Program-made: the position numbers and the translations under genes | Shown: positions 56,919-64,000 of the stretch, piece after piece | Layout: every line of letters starts with the position of its first letter | How positions within the stretch are numbered: position 1 is the stretch's first letter | Notes under the pieces: generated by a model | Databases searched by the model: none | What the model was told of the DNA's origin: nothing | What the model saw: only the letters and a program-made list of their open reading frames with translations | Assembly (NCBI GenBank): GCA_965223435.1 | Contig: CBDCWQ010000016.1 | Coordinates: forward strand, 1-64,000 | Origin: CBDCWQ01 sp965223435 | GTDB lineage: Bacteria; Myxococcota; Kuafuiibacteriia; Kuafuiibacteriales; Kuafuiibacteriaceae | Length of the DNA stretch: 64,000 nucleotides | Direction of reading: 5' to 3'

Positions 56919-58594
56919 AAAAGCTCACTCGACGCAACCTGCTCAGCCGGATGGGCCTTTCCGCCGGCGCCCTGACGAGCGCATCACCGATTTCCATGCT
57001 CCTCGGAAGCGTCATCCAATCGGTGGCCAGAGAGGTGCAGGCCGAAGAACTCAACGCCACGGACGTGATGAACTACATGTCTATCTTTCTCAATGGTGGA
57101 GCCGCTCGATGGACATTTGACCTTCCCTTGAAGCTGTACCCAGACGACCCATTCGAGCACTACCCCATGGTCAGCACGCGCCTGGTGAAGGGGACCAAGA
57201 ATGACTCGCTGGAGTACGCCACAACCCCGGTTGGCCCATATCAATTCCCATATTTGTGGGCTTCTGAGCTTCCCACAACGGGCGACTCATGGGTCCCGAT
57301 GAGCGAAGTTGCGGATCACATGCTCATTCTGCGCGGATACCGTTCGGGGAGCAACGGGCACGGCGTCAGCCGGCTCCGCCAACTCCAACCGGTCCGCGGG
57401 ATGCCCTCGCTTACCGGCATGGCGGCGGACCAAGCCGATACCCCCATCCCCGCCATCGCCGACCGGAGCGGGGCCGGCGGTTTCAAGTCAGGCACCGGTC
57501 AGGGCCTTCTTCTATTTGATCCCAAAGATCCCGTTCGCGCGCTCACCGGCCCTCTTAGGGACCTGGAGCTTCGCTCGACAAGGAGCGAAGATGCCGAAGC
57601 GTACGTTCGCAACGTCATCACCGAACTTCGAAATCTGGGGCCGGACAATCACCTTACACGTGGTCTTTACCGCAGTCGCGAAAACGCCGTAGCCCTCTTT
57701 AAGATGGGTTTGGCCGGGCTGAGTGATGAGCTCCCGAAGATCATCGAGAAATACCAAAACCTTTTGTACCAGCTGACAAAGAACGTCAATCTACCCGGGG
57801 TTGATGACCAAGAACTCATCGCAAAGGAAACAGACGACTGGCGTTATAGCTACAGTGGAAACAACACGCCTGCCCCTGGGGAAGACATTCGAAACACGTT
57901 CAAAAAATACGCCCGCTGCGCCTGCCCAGGAATCGTGACAGCCCTAGCCATGGCTGAATTCCTCTTTAAGAACAAGCTGAGCAACTGCGTGAGCACAGCC
58001 GTCAGTGGTTTCGGGCTCGCCTTCGACAATGTCTACGAGCGAATCCGAGAGCGGATTGTGGTCGCCAACCCAAGGGCCCCAGCTTCGTTCAATTTTGACA
58101 GTCATTTCACCGGATCAATAGGCCACATGTACTATCTGTCGATGTTCTACCGCGTGTTGAGTACCTCGATACGCGAGTTCATCCACCAAATGAAGAACAC
58201 GCGTGTCGACGGGCGCCCAGTCTTCGATAGAACCGTGGTTCAGCTCAATTCAGAGTTCAATCGCTCGGTCAGCAGCGAAGACAACAAAACCGGCCACCTC
58301 GGCAACGGCTGCTCCACCAGCTTCTGGTCCGGGCTCATCAAGGGGCCGCTGGTCATTGGCAACATCTACACTTTGGAGCGAAAAGGCGTACGGTCGCCCA
58401 CGGTGGGCGCCGGAAATAGGATTCCTGAGCTCTTTGACCGCGTTCCAGGGGTGAAAAACGTGGCATCAAGTGTGGCGGTTCTTCTCAAGACACGCTCCCC
58501 TGCACCCAACGAAATGCCCCTCATCCGGCTCGAAGACGACACCGTGGTTTCAAACGTCACGGAAGACCCAAAGTCTGAGATTATCAAGAGATAG
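56915..58594 (+). CDS. Tat-type exported DUF1501-like protein
   Basis: A 559-aa protein beginning KKLTRRNLLSRMGLSAGALT, a twin-arginine-like export signal, with the mature part from about residue 45. The body matches the DUF1501/COG4102 pattern: SIFLNGGAARWTFD near 60, HMLILRGYRSGSNGH near 130, and a late VVQLNSEFNRS followed by HLGNGCSTSFWSGLIKGPLVIG (the usual position of 'TSEFGRTP...GRDHHP'). The acidic-for-metal and Arg positions are altered compared with the common form. Alkaline-phosphatase/sulfatase-like folds have been proposed for this family, but the reaction is unknown. ATGA overlap upstream, 2-bp gap downstream. Confidence 0.72.
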   Translation: MKKLTRRNLLSRMGLSAGALTSASPISMLLGSVIQSVAREVQAEELNATDVMNYMSIFLNGGAARWTFDLPLKLYPDDPFEHYPMVSTRLVKGTKNDSLEYATTPVGPYQFPYLWASELPTTGDSWVPMSEVADHMLILRGYRSGSNGHGVSRLRQLQPVRGMPSLTGMAADQADTPIPAIADRSGAGGFKSGTGQGLLLFDPKDPVRALTGPLRDLELRSTRSEDAEAYVRNVITELRNLGPDNHLTRGLYRSRENAVALFKMGLAGLSDELPKIIEKYQNLLYQLTKNVNLPGVDDQELIAKETDDWRYSYSGNNTPAPGEDIRNTFKKYARCACPGIVTALAMAEFLFKNKLSNCVSTAVSGFGLAFDNVYERIRERIVVANPRAPASFNFDSHFTGSIGHMYYLSMFYRVLSTSIREFIHQMKNTRVDGRPVFDRTVVQLNSEFNRSVSSEDNKTGHLGNGCSTSFWSGLIKGPLVIGNIYTLERKGVRSPTVGAGNRIPELFDRVPGVKNVASSVAVLLKTRSPAPNEMPLIRLEDDTVVSNVTEDPKSEIIKR

Positions 58595-58596
58595 CC

Positions 58597-59670
58597 ATGA
58601 GCATTCGAAACTTCATTGGGCTAGCCCTGGTACCCTTTTTGGCTCATTGCTTCCTAGAGGAGAGCCAAATCGACAAACGTATTCCTCCCGCCGTCGGACA
58701 GACAAAAACGCCGCCGCCGACGCCGCCTCCCGCGACCACGCCCATCGCCACGCCCATCGCCACGCCCTTGCCTCCCGATACGCCTGCCATCCCGCCCACC
58801 GAACCGGGAGACAAAGAACCTGAAAAGGAGCCCCTCTTTGACCGGTTTTCGAAGCTCGTTCAATCGAGATGTGTATCGTGTCATAATGGGCAGGTTGTCT
58901 TGTCAGACTTTAGCAGGTTTCAAACCGAAAGCGCATGGATCAGCAGCAAAACTTACGTCGCGCCGGGAGATCCACTGGAGTCCCGCATCTACAACAGCCT
59001 AAAAAACTCAGAGGGGCAAAGTGGCCGCAAAAACATGCCGCCAAACCTAACGTTATCGGATGAAGAGCTGGGCCTTGTGAAGAGTTGGATCCTCAGCCTC
59101 GAAGACAAAGTCATCGCCCCTCCTCCCGAGAAGCCCCCTGAGGGAATGGCACTTCGGACCACATCGATTGCCCCTCGACTCGGGGACCGCTTCTATCTGG
59201 CCCAAACTCTTCTCGACATCTTTGGTCCGAGCACCGAACCGATCGTCACCAACAACATCATCAAAAGAATGGATTTCTTTGGTGGCGGTTGTGACATTTA
59301 CGAACACTCCATGAAGAACAAGAAGCTCGAGTATCCAAAGAGCGAATGCACCGGAACCACCCCGGACGGCTCACAATCGATGAGCCCGAGCACCATGAGC
59401 GAGGCATACCGAACGCGATCGTGTGAACTCATCGTACAAACCGACGAGGCCATCTCCTTTGCGCTCGACGCCATCGACATGTCCCCAGAAGACCAACCCG
59501 ATGCCCCGTCGCTCACCCGCGCTTTTCGGCTTTTTTACCCCCTGCAGGAGGCGAGCACGAAGATCGTTGAGGCACTGACGCAAAACAGCGGCCAGCAAGG
59601 GGACGCGTCTGATCGGTGGCGAGACATCTTTTTGGCCCTTTGTCTTAGCCCAGAATGGCAGATTCCTTAG
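58597..59670 (+). CDS. Cytochrome c-like lipoprotein (CXXCH) in the DUF1501 operon
   Basis: A 357-aa lipoprotein. Signal LALVPFLAHC gives lipid-attachment Cys18, followed by a long Pro/Thr-rich linker (residues about 35-75). A planctomycete-type cytochrome c domain carries SRCVSCHNGQV near residue 92, with the axial Met in KNMPPNLTLSDEE, and WILSLEDK closing the domain (about 80-170). The C-terminal 190 residues end ALCLSPEWQ, like the tail of DUF1592/1553-type proteins. It begins 2 bp after the DUF1501-like stop, so one transcript. The three genes probably form an envelope redox module; the substrate is unknown. Confidence 0.78.
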   Translation: MSIRNFIGLALVPFLAHCFLEESQIDKRIPPAVGQTKTPPPTPPPATTPIATPIATPLPPDTPAIPPTEPGDKEPEKEPLFDRFSKLVQSRCVSCHNGQVVLSDFSRFQTESAWISSKTYVAPGDPLESRIYNSLKNSEGQSGRKNMPPNLTLSDEELGLVKSWILSLEDKVIAPPPEKPPEGMALRTTSIAPRLGDRFYLAQTLLDIFGPSTEPIVTNNIIKRMDFFGGGCDIYEHSMKNKKLEYPKSECTGTTPDGSQSMSPSTMSEAYRTRSCELIVQTDEAISFALDAIDMSPEDQPDAPSLTRAFRLFYPLQEASTKIVEALTQNSGQQGDASDRWRDIFLALCLSPEWQIP

Positions 59671-59694
59671 CGCTGCCAATACAATAATAGTCCA

Positions 59695-60006
59695 CACGTC
59701 CACGTCCACGTCCACGTCCACGTCCACGTCTACGTCTACGTCCACGTCTACGTCTACGTCTACGTCTACGTCTACGTCTACGTCTACGTCTACGTCCACG
59801 TCCACGTCCACGTCTGCGTCCACGTCCACGTCTGCGTCTACGTCTACGTCCACGTCTGCGTCTACGTCCACGTCTACGTCTACGTCTACGTCCACGTCCA
59901 CGTCCACGTCCACGTCCACGTCCACGTCCACGTCCACGTCTGCGTCTACGTCTACGTCCACGTCTGCGTCTACGTCCACGTCCACGTCTACGTCTACGTC
60001 TACGTT
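59695..60006. repeat. Hexanucleotide array, about 52 units of (C/T)ACGTC with TGCGTC variants
   Basis: Uninterrupted 6-bp units CACGTC, TACGTC and occasionally TGCGTC run for about 312 bp, starting 25 bp after a stop codon. The order of unit types is not random: a seven-unit block (TG,T,T,C,TG,T,C) occurs at 59833-59874 and again at 59941-59982, 108 bp later. Every unit holds a CGTC, and most make the palindrome ACGT. In one minus-strand frame it reads Asp-Val repeats, in another Arg/Gly, and on the plus strand Thr-Ser; no frame has a credible gene. It ends in GTCGTG repeats (60007-60024). Confidence 0.9.
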
Positions 60007-60144
60007 GTCGTGGTCGTGGTCGTGGTCGACGGTCTGGGCAAACGCACATCGAGGCATTTACGGGCACCGCTGTTCGTTCATGCACACAAGCCGCTTTGAG
60101 CGGCCCCCATAGCCTGAAAGCTCCCGACTTTCCGGGGGGGGATG

Positions 60145-61341
60145 TCACTTTCGACTGTGGATGGCGCGAAGCCCTCGCAAAAAGCGAGCGATGCGACGAA
60201 GTCCTTGGGTGACGGGCTCGACTCCGGCGGCATAGCTCAACCGCCAAAACCAATCTCCGGAGGCACCAAAAGCGGTGCCAGGCACCACGACCACATCTTC
60301 CTCTTCGAGCAAGGTCATCGCCAGCGCCAGAGGATCACCCTGAGCGTACTGAGACACATCGATGATCGCATAAAACGCACCATCGCCGAGGAACAACGGC
60401 GCGTCTTCGGGAAGGTCTTTTGCCGCCACCCTCACCGCATCACGAGCCGCCTGGTAGTCTCCAAGGTGTGCCCTCAGGCGCCCTGGCTCCCTAAACACTT
60501 GAGCGGCAGCAAACTGCGAAAGGGTTGGCGCACACGTGACCATCAGCTGGTGCGCGAGCGTCGCTTGCTTGATAAAGGCCGCATCACCCACCAAGTAGCC
60601 AAGCCTGAGCCCCGTCATGGCGCAGGACTTAGAAAGCCCAGAAACAAACAAAGCCGATCGGGTAAACTCACAAATCGAAGAAATCTTTTCGCGTCCATAG
60701 TAAAGATCGCGGTAAATCTCATCGCTCACCACGACCAACCCTCGCGACTCGCAAAGCTCAGCAATCGCCTGAAGTTCACGAGGCTCGGCCACGGCCCCAA
60801 AGGGATTCGAAGGAACATTGAGGACCACCACCCGAGACCGCGCCGTAAGCTTGGCTTCAAGAGCTGCTCTACGCGGCCCAAACCCGGTTTCGCGACTAAC
60901 CGGGTACCCTACTGGCACCCCGCCCACCAGCCGCGCCACACCTTCGAAGGCCGGATAGCCGGGGTCGGGAAACAAGACCTCATCACCGTCGTTCACACAC
61001 GCGGTCAGCGCAAGATACAGCGCCTGCTCGCTCCCCACGGTGACGATGACATGGTCTGCCGTCTCCCGTTCAAAAAAACCATAGTGCGACGCAATCAGAC
61101 CTCGAAGCTCCCGCAAGCCCGCATTCTCGGTGTACCCGAGAGGTTCGGATTTCGCCCGTTCGATGCTGCCCGTCAGCAAGTCATCATCTATCGAACGCGC
61201 GGGCTGCCCCAACGAAAGGTCAATGCTGGTCGCTTTCTTTCGCCCACTCATTCCGCGAATGATGGACGGGGCCAGCCGAGCAACCCGTGACGACAGCATT
61301 CCCTGAGAACCCACCGAGTCTCGTGCTTTCTTCAGATCCAC
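60145..61341 (-). CDS. dapC: Class I/II PLP aminotransferase, probable N-succinyldiaminopimelate aminotransferase
   Basis: A 398-aa fold-type I aminotransferase. PLP-site residues are visible: Asn179 (VPSNPFGA), Asp207 and Tyr210 (SDEIYRDL), Lys238 as the Schiff-base lysine (VSGLSKSCAMTGLRLGY) and Arg246. PDPGYPAF and LGQPARS at the N-terminal substrate arm are typical of the AspC/DapC group. It starts 15 bp after dapD, which makes an N-succinyl-2-amino-6-oxopimelate and the next step of the lysine/DAP pathway a strong prediction. Sequence alone cannot exclude another amino acid. GTG 61341 is the predicted start; a Met at codon 15 is possible. Cytoplasmic. Confidence 0.75.
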   Translation of the reverse strand: MDLKKARDSVGSQGMLSSRVARLAPSIIRGMSGRKKATSIDLSLGQPARSIDDDLLTGSIERAKSEPLGYTENAGLRELRGLIASHYGFFERETADHVIVTVGSEQALYLALTACVNDGDEVLFPDPGYPAFEGVARLVGGVPVGYPVSRETGFGPRRAALEAKLTARSRVVVLNVPSNPFGAVAEPRELQAIAELCESRGLVVVSDEIYRDLYYGREKISSICEFTRSALFVSGLSKSCAMTGLRLGYLVGDAAFIKQATLAHQLMVTCAPTLSQFAAAQVFREPGRLRAHLGDYQAARDAVRVAAKDLPEDAPLFLGDGAFYAIIDVSQYAQGDPLALAMTLLEEEDVVVVPGTAFGASGDWFWRLSYAAGVEPVTQGLRRIARFLRGLRAIHSRK

Positions 61342-61356
61342 ATCTTCTTGGCCCCG

Positions 61357-62205
61357 CTACCGAAGCGCGTCTTCAAGCGTCGCTTTGGCATCGGTTTTGC
61401 CGTCTCGGTACTTGATGATGAGTGGCGTCGAGATATGAAGCCCCTGGCTCTTGGCGTACTCGTTTTGCACCGGACGACTGCCCGGCACCACCACGGCCCC
61501 CTCGGGAATGATCAGCGGCCGATCGCTCTCCCTTTGGTAAGTACAATTTCGCACCACATCATAGACACGGGTTGAGCCGTTCAGGATCACGCCGGTCCCG
61601 ATAACGGCGCGAGCACGCACGATGGTCCCCTCGTAGATCCCGCAGTTTCCGCCCACAACCACGTCGTCTTCAACCACCACCGGGAGTTCCCCGACGGGCT
61701 CCAACACGCCACCGATCTGAACCCCAGCCGACAGATGGACCCGTTCTCCAACCTGAGCGCAAGACCCGACGAGAACGTGGCTGTCCACCAAGGTGCCACT
61801 GCCCACGTACGCCCCAATGTTGATGTACGAGGGGGGCATGATGATCACCCCTTCTCCAACGTAGGCGCCATCGCGAACCGAGGTGCCCCCGGGAACCACC
61901 CGAACTTTAGACGTCTGAAAAAAAGTGCGCGTCGGAAGGGTATGCTTGTCGAAAAACGCGGTGCGACAAAAACCCTCTTGCTCGAAGTTCTGCCCCAACC
62001 GAAAACCAGCGAGCAGGGCCGTTTTGTACCAGAGATTGACTTTCCACTCGCCGTCCTCGCCGCATTCGGCACATCGGATCAACCCTAAGTTGGTGGCTTC
62101 CCGAAATTCTGCGAACAACGCTCGGTCTTCGGCCTGATATTGCTCGGCCTTCTTGTCGCCAAGCTCGGCAAGGAGCGGAATCAACGTCTTGATTGGTCTA
62201 GGCAT
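61357..62205 (-). CDS. dapD: 2,3,4,5-tetrahydropyridine-2,6-dicarboxylate N-succinyltransferase
   Basis: A 282-aa succinyltransferase of the succinylase branch of lysine and meso-diaminopimelate synthesis. The hexapeptide left-handed beta-helix is clear: IIMPPSYINIGAYV, TLVDSHVLVGSCAQ, VHLSAGVQIGGVLEP, CGIYEGTIVRA and VIGTGVILNGS. The conserved SYINIGAYV and VGSCAQVG blocks are typical of DapD; the N-terminal domain contains NLWYKTALLAGFR. AGGT lies before ATG 62203-62205. It is the middle gene of a PPIase-dapD-aminotransferase cluster. Confidence 0.95.
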   Translation of the reverse strand: MPRPIKTLIPLLAELGDKKAEQYQAEDRALFAEFREATNLGLIRCAECGEDGEWKVNLWYKTALLAGFRLGQNFEQEGFCRTAFFDKHTLPTRTFFQTSKVRVVPGGTSVRDGAYVGEGVIIMPPSYINIGAYVGSGTLVDSHVLVGSCAQVGERVHLSAGVQIGGVLEPVGELPVVVEDDVVVGGNCGIYEGTIVRARAVIGTGVILNGSTRVYDVVRNCTYQRESDRPLIIPEGAVVVPGSRPVQNEYAKSQGLHISTPLIIKYRDGKTDAKATLEDALR

Positions 62206-62258
62206 CGGACCTGTCTAACCCAGCCGGCCGCATCAACCAACCGCCAACTTCAAGACTT

Positions 62259-62794
62259 CTAACGAAGGACCGTGACCTCTTCCAACACCACCGGGCTCAG
62301 CGGTCGGTCTCGGGCGTCGGTCTCGACGGCCTCAATCTTTTGGACCACATCCATGCCCGCAACCACCTCTCCAAATACCGAATGGCGGTCGTCAAGGTGA
62401 GGCGTCGGCACCGTGGTGATAAAAAACTGGCTGCCATTGGTTCCCGGGCCTGCGTTGGCCATCGAGAGGATACCGGGCCGATTGTGCCGCAAACGCGGGT
62501 GAAACTCGTCCTCAACTGATAGCCAGGCCCGCCGGTTCCGGTCCCGTCGGGATCCCCACCTTGCAGCATAAACTGGCGAATGATGCGGTGAAAAACCACG
62601 CCCTTGTAGAGTGGACCCGAACCCGGGGAACCGTCTCTTTTTCGCCAGGGAATCGACCCCTCTGCCAAGCCCACAAAGTTGCCCACGGTCTTGGGTACCA
62701 GGTCTGCATAGAGTTTTACCTCTATCTCACCCACATTGGTCTTCAATTTCGCGCCCTTAACATCGCTCACATCGGGAAAATCAGGTCGGGACAT
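62259..62794 (-). pseudogene. Cyclophilin-type peptidylprolyl isomerase, interrupted by a one-base frameshift
   Basis: The 5' part, from ATG 62792-62794 with a perfect AGAAGGAGG site, reads a cyclophilin start (IEVKLYADLVPKTVGNFVGL, YKGVVFHRIIRQFMLQGGDP, GTGGPGYQL), then loses homology. The 3' part continues in another frame: RHNRPGILSMANAGPGTNGS, QFFITTVPTPHLDDRHSVFG. Adding one T on the coding strand (an A near 62514 on the plus strand, turning CTCAACTG into CTCAAACTG) restores GYQFEDEFHPRLRHN, the expected cyclophilin sequence. All active-site segments (FHR, GTNGSQFFIT, DDRHSVFG) are otherwise intact, for about 178 aa. Either a sequencing/assembly error or a very recent mutation. Confidence 0.85.
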
Positions 62795-62954
62795 GCCACG
62801 CCTCCTTCTGGGGCCGAGCCTGTAGCCTGTTCAGCCGAACAGATCCAGTCCAGCGCGACATCACCACTCCATGGGAACCCTGCACGGTCCAGGCCCACAG
62901 AGGAGGCCTCCAGCCTTCGTTCGCCGTGAAGAGCATGGTACCGGCAACGCCTCC
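62795..62954. promoter_or_regulatory. Divergent promoter region between the PPIase cluster and mfd
   Basis: A 160-bp gap containing a strong AGAGGAGG at 62899-62906. No in-frame start lies at normal spacing for mfd, whose frame is open across it. Either the AGAGGAGG belongs to a start I do not recognise or the match is coincidental. No clear promoter boxes. Confidence 0.35.
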
Positions 62955-64000
62955 ATGGCCCTTGCTGAGTCGGTTCTGACGCGCATTCGCTCCTCGAAGA
63001 CGCAACACCTCTGTATTCCCCAAGCCCCCAAAATGGTGCGGGCCTACCTCGCCGCAGAACTGGTCCACAAAGGCCAAGTGCCGGTCCTTGTCGGCGAACA
63101 CCGAGAAGACGCCGAAGCCATCTACCGAGACCTGACCTTCCTCCTTGGGACCAACGACCAAGAAGCAAAAGACCAAGGCATCTTGTTTCTCGGTGTCGAA
63201 GAAAAATCACCCTACGAGGAGTATTCGCCGGACAGCGCGACCACCATGGAGCGCATCAACACCCTGTACCGGTTGGCCAAAGAACCGTCCGCGGTCAAAG
63301 CCCTGGTGGTGACCCCCTTCGCGCTTTGCCGTCTTCACGTGCCACCAAGCTACTTCGACCGATTCAGCGACTACCTGTTGGCCGGTGAAGAAATCGACCG
63401 GGACGCACTGCTTCGCCACCTGACGGCCACAGGTTACAACCCCGTCAGCGTCGTCGAGGATCCGGGCACCTTCAGCGTCCGGGGCGGCATCATTGATATT
63501 TTCAGCCCCCACCAATCACGACCTCTACGGGTCGATTTATTCGGGGACGAAATAGAGTCTATTCACTTTTTTGATCCGGGTTCTCAGCGAAACAAAGAAA
63601 AACTGGAAGACGCAATCATTCTTCCAGCCAAAGAAATCGCTTTCGATGACGAAGTGGCCGAACAAGCCAAAAACACCATTTTGGGGCTCGCCGAAGAAAA
63701 CCTGATCCCCACGAGACGAATCAATGCCATGGTCGAAGACATTGAGAACCATCTGCATTTCTTCGGCATCGAGTGTTTGCTGCCTTTGTTTCATCACCAA
63801 GGCCTGAGCCCCCTACAGACCTACCTTCCGACCCAAGACGCCGTCTACCTTGTCTCTGAGCTCGCCCACATCACCGAGCAGTCAGAAACCATCGCGACAG
63901 ACGGCCAAGCCGCCTACGACCGGGCCGTGGCCAGCCATCAGGTCGCCCTACCCCCTGAGCGCCACCTTAGTCCGGCTGAACCCTTCCTCACAAATCTGGC
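62955..64000 (+). CDS. mfd: Transcription-repair coupling factor, N-terminal part (runs off the right edge)
   Basis: About 348 residues of the Mfd N-terminus, which displaces stalled RNA polymerase and recruits UvrA for transcription-coupled repair. Seen here are the UvrB-homologous domains 1-2: IPQAPKMVRAYLAAELV, LVVTPFALCRLHVPP, and the hallmark GYNPVSVVEDPGTFSVRGG followed by IIDIFSP, LRVDLFGDEIESI and FFDPGSQR. The RNA-polymerase-interacting domain and the translocase motor (DEAD-type) are beyond the window. ATG 62955 gives a plausible start (MALAESVL) but no ribosome binding site; the frame is open further upstream without another ATG. Confidence 0.92.
   Translation, partial: MALAESVLTRIRSSKTQHLCIPQAPKMVRAYLAAELVHKGQVPVLVGEHREDAEAIYRDLTFLLGTNDQEAKDQGILFLGVEEKSPYEEYSPDSATTMERINTLYRLAKEPSAVKALVVTPFALCRLHVPPSYFDRFSDYLLAGEEIDRDALLRHLTATGYNPVSVVEDPGTFSVRGGIIDIFSPHQSRPLRVDLFGDEIESIHFFDPGSQRNKEKLEDAIILPAKEIAFDDEVAEQAKNTILGLAEENLIPTRRINAMVEDIENHLHFFGIECLLPLFHHQGLSPLQTYLPTQDAVYLVSELAHITEQSETIATDGQAAYDRAVASHQVALPPERHLSPAEPFLTNL

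Noticed and set aside
59695..60006. CRISPR array
   Set aside because: Units are 6 bp with no spacers, so this is a microsatellite-type array and not a repeat-spacer array.
59371..60057. 228-aa minus-strand frame reading Asp-Val repeats
   Set aside because: It is made by the hexanucleotide array; there is no ribosome binding site, it overlaps the real lipoprotein gene in antisense, and the other frames of the array are equally open.
1..64000. tRNA or rRNA genes
   Set aside because: No cloverleaf or rRNA-like sequence was recognised in any intergenic stretch.

Overview
The window is a roughly 58% GC bacterial chromosome segment. It is rich in very large secreted proteins, lipoproteins with clear lipoboxes, Cys-rich repeat proteins and a CXXCH/DUF1501-type module. 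This points to a Myxococcota/Bradymonadota-like ('deltaproteobacterial') genome. The assignment is inferred from gene content only; there is no rRNA or other taxonomic marker here.

Layout. (1) 1-2.0 kb: the 5' part of an MGH1-type glucosidase (minus strand, runs off the left edge), divergent from a class I glutamine amidotransferase. (2) 2.0-4.9 kb: a lower-GC stretch with remnants, including a truncated propeller lipoprotein, then an intact YWTD-like propeller lipoprotein. (3) 5.1-37.1 kb: two giant paralogous exported proteins on the minus strand, 3925 and 4570 aa. They share Ig-like repeats, an Fn3 domain, a sialidase-like propeller region and an alpha/alpha-toroid. Between them lies a 6.6-kb island of complete and decayed accessory genes: a Fic 3' remnant, a homocysteine S-methyltransferase, an AAA ATPase with a DUF234-type nuclease-like domain behind a double operator, a possible short lipoprotein, an M6 protease tail and an IS21 IstB tail. 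(4) 38-48.6 kb: a two-gene operon encoding a Cys-rich Fn3 lipoprotein and a 2513-aa RHS lipoprotein whose RHS modules are in permuted order. (5) 49.2-59.7 kb, plus strand: a flavin monooxygenase-like oxidoreductase; a two-SPFH plus coiled-coil operon; an SH3b protein; and a CXXCH / DUF1501 / CXXCH-lipoprotein operon. (6) 59.7-60.0 kb: a 52-unit hexanucleotide array. (7) 60.1-64 kb: a minus-strand cluster of peptidylprolyl isomerase (frameshifted as written), dapD and a class I aminotransferase that is probably dapC, divergent from the 5' part of mfd.

How the genes work together. The conserved end (dapD, aminotransferase, mfd, PPIase) is housekeeping: the succinylase branch of lysine/meso-DAP synthesis, and transcription-coupled repair. 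Most of the rest looks like cell-surface machinery. The two giants and the Cys-rich/RHS pair are all predicted to be exported, and three of these four carry a lipobox. The most unusual observations are the permuted RHS lipoprotein, the pseudo-protease domain inside the 3925-aa giant (zinc motif lost but family C-terminal signature kept), and the two giants as a paralogous family with a lineage-specific C-terminal extension in one.
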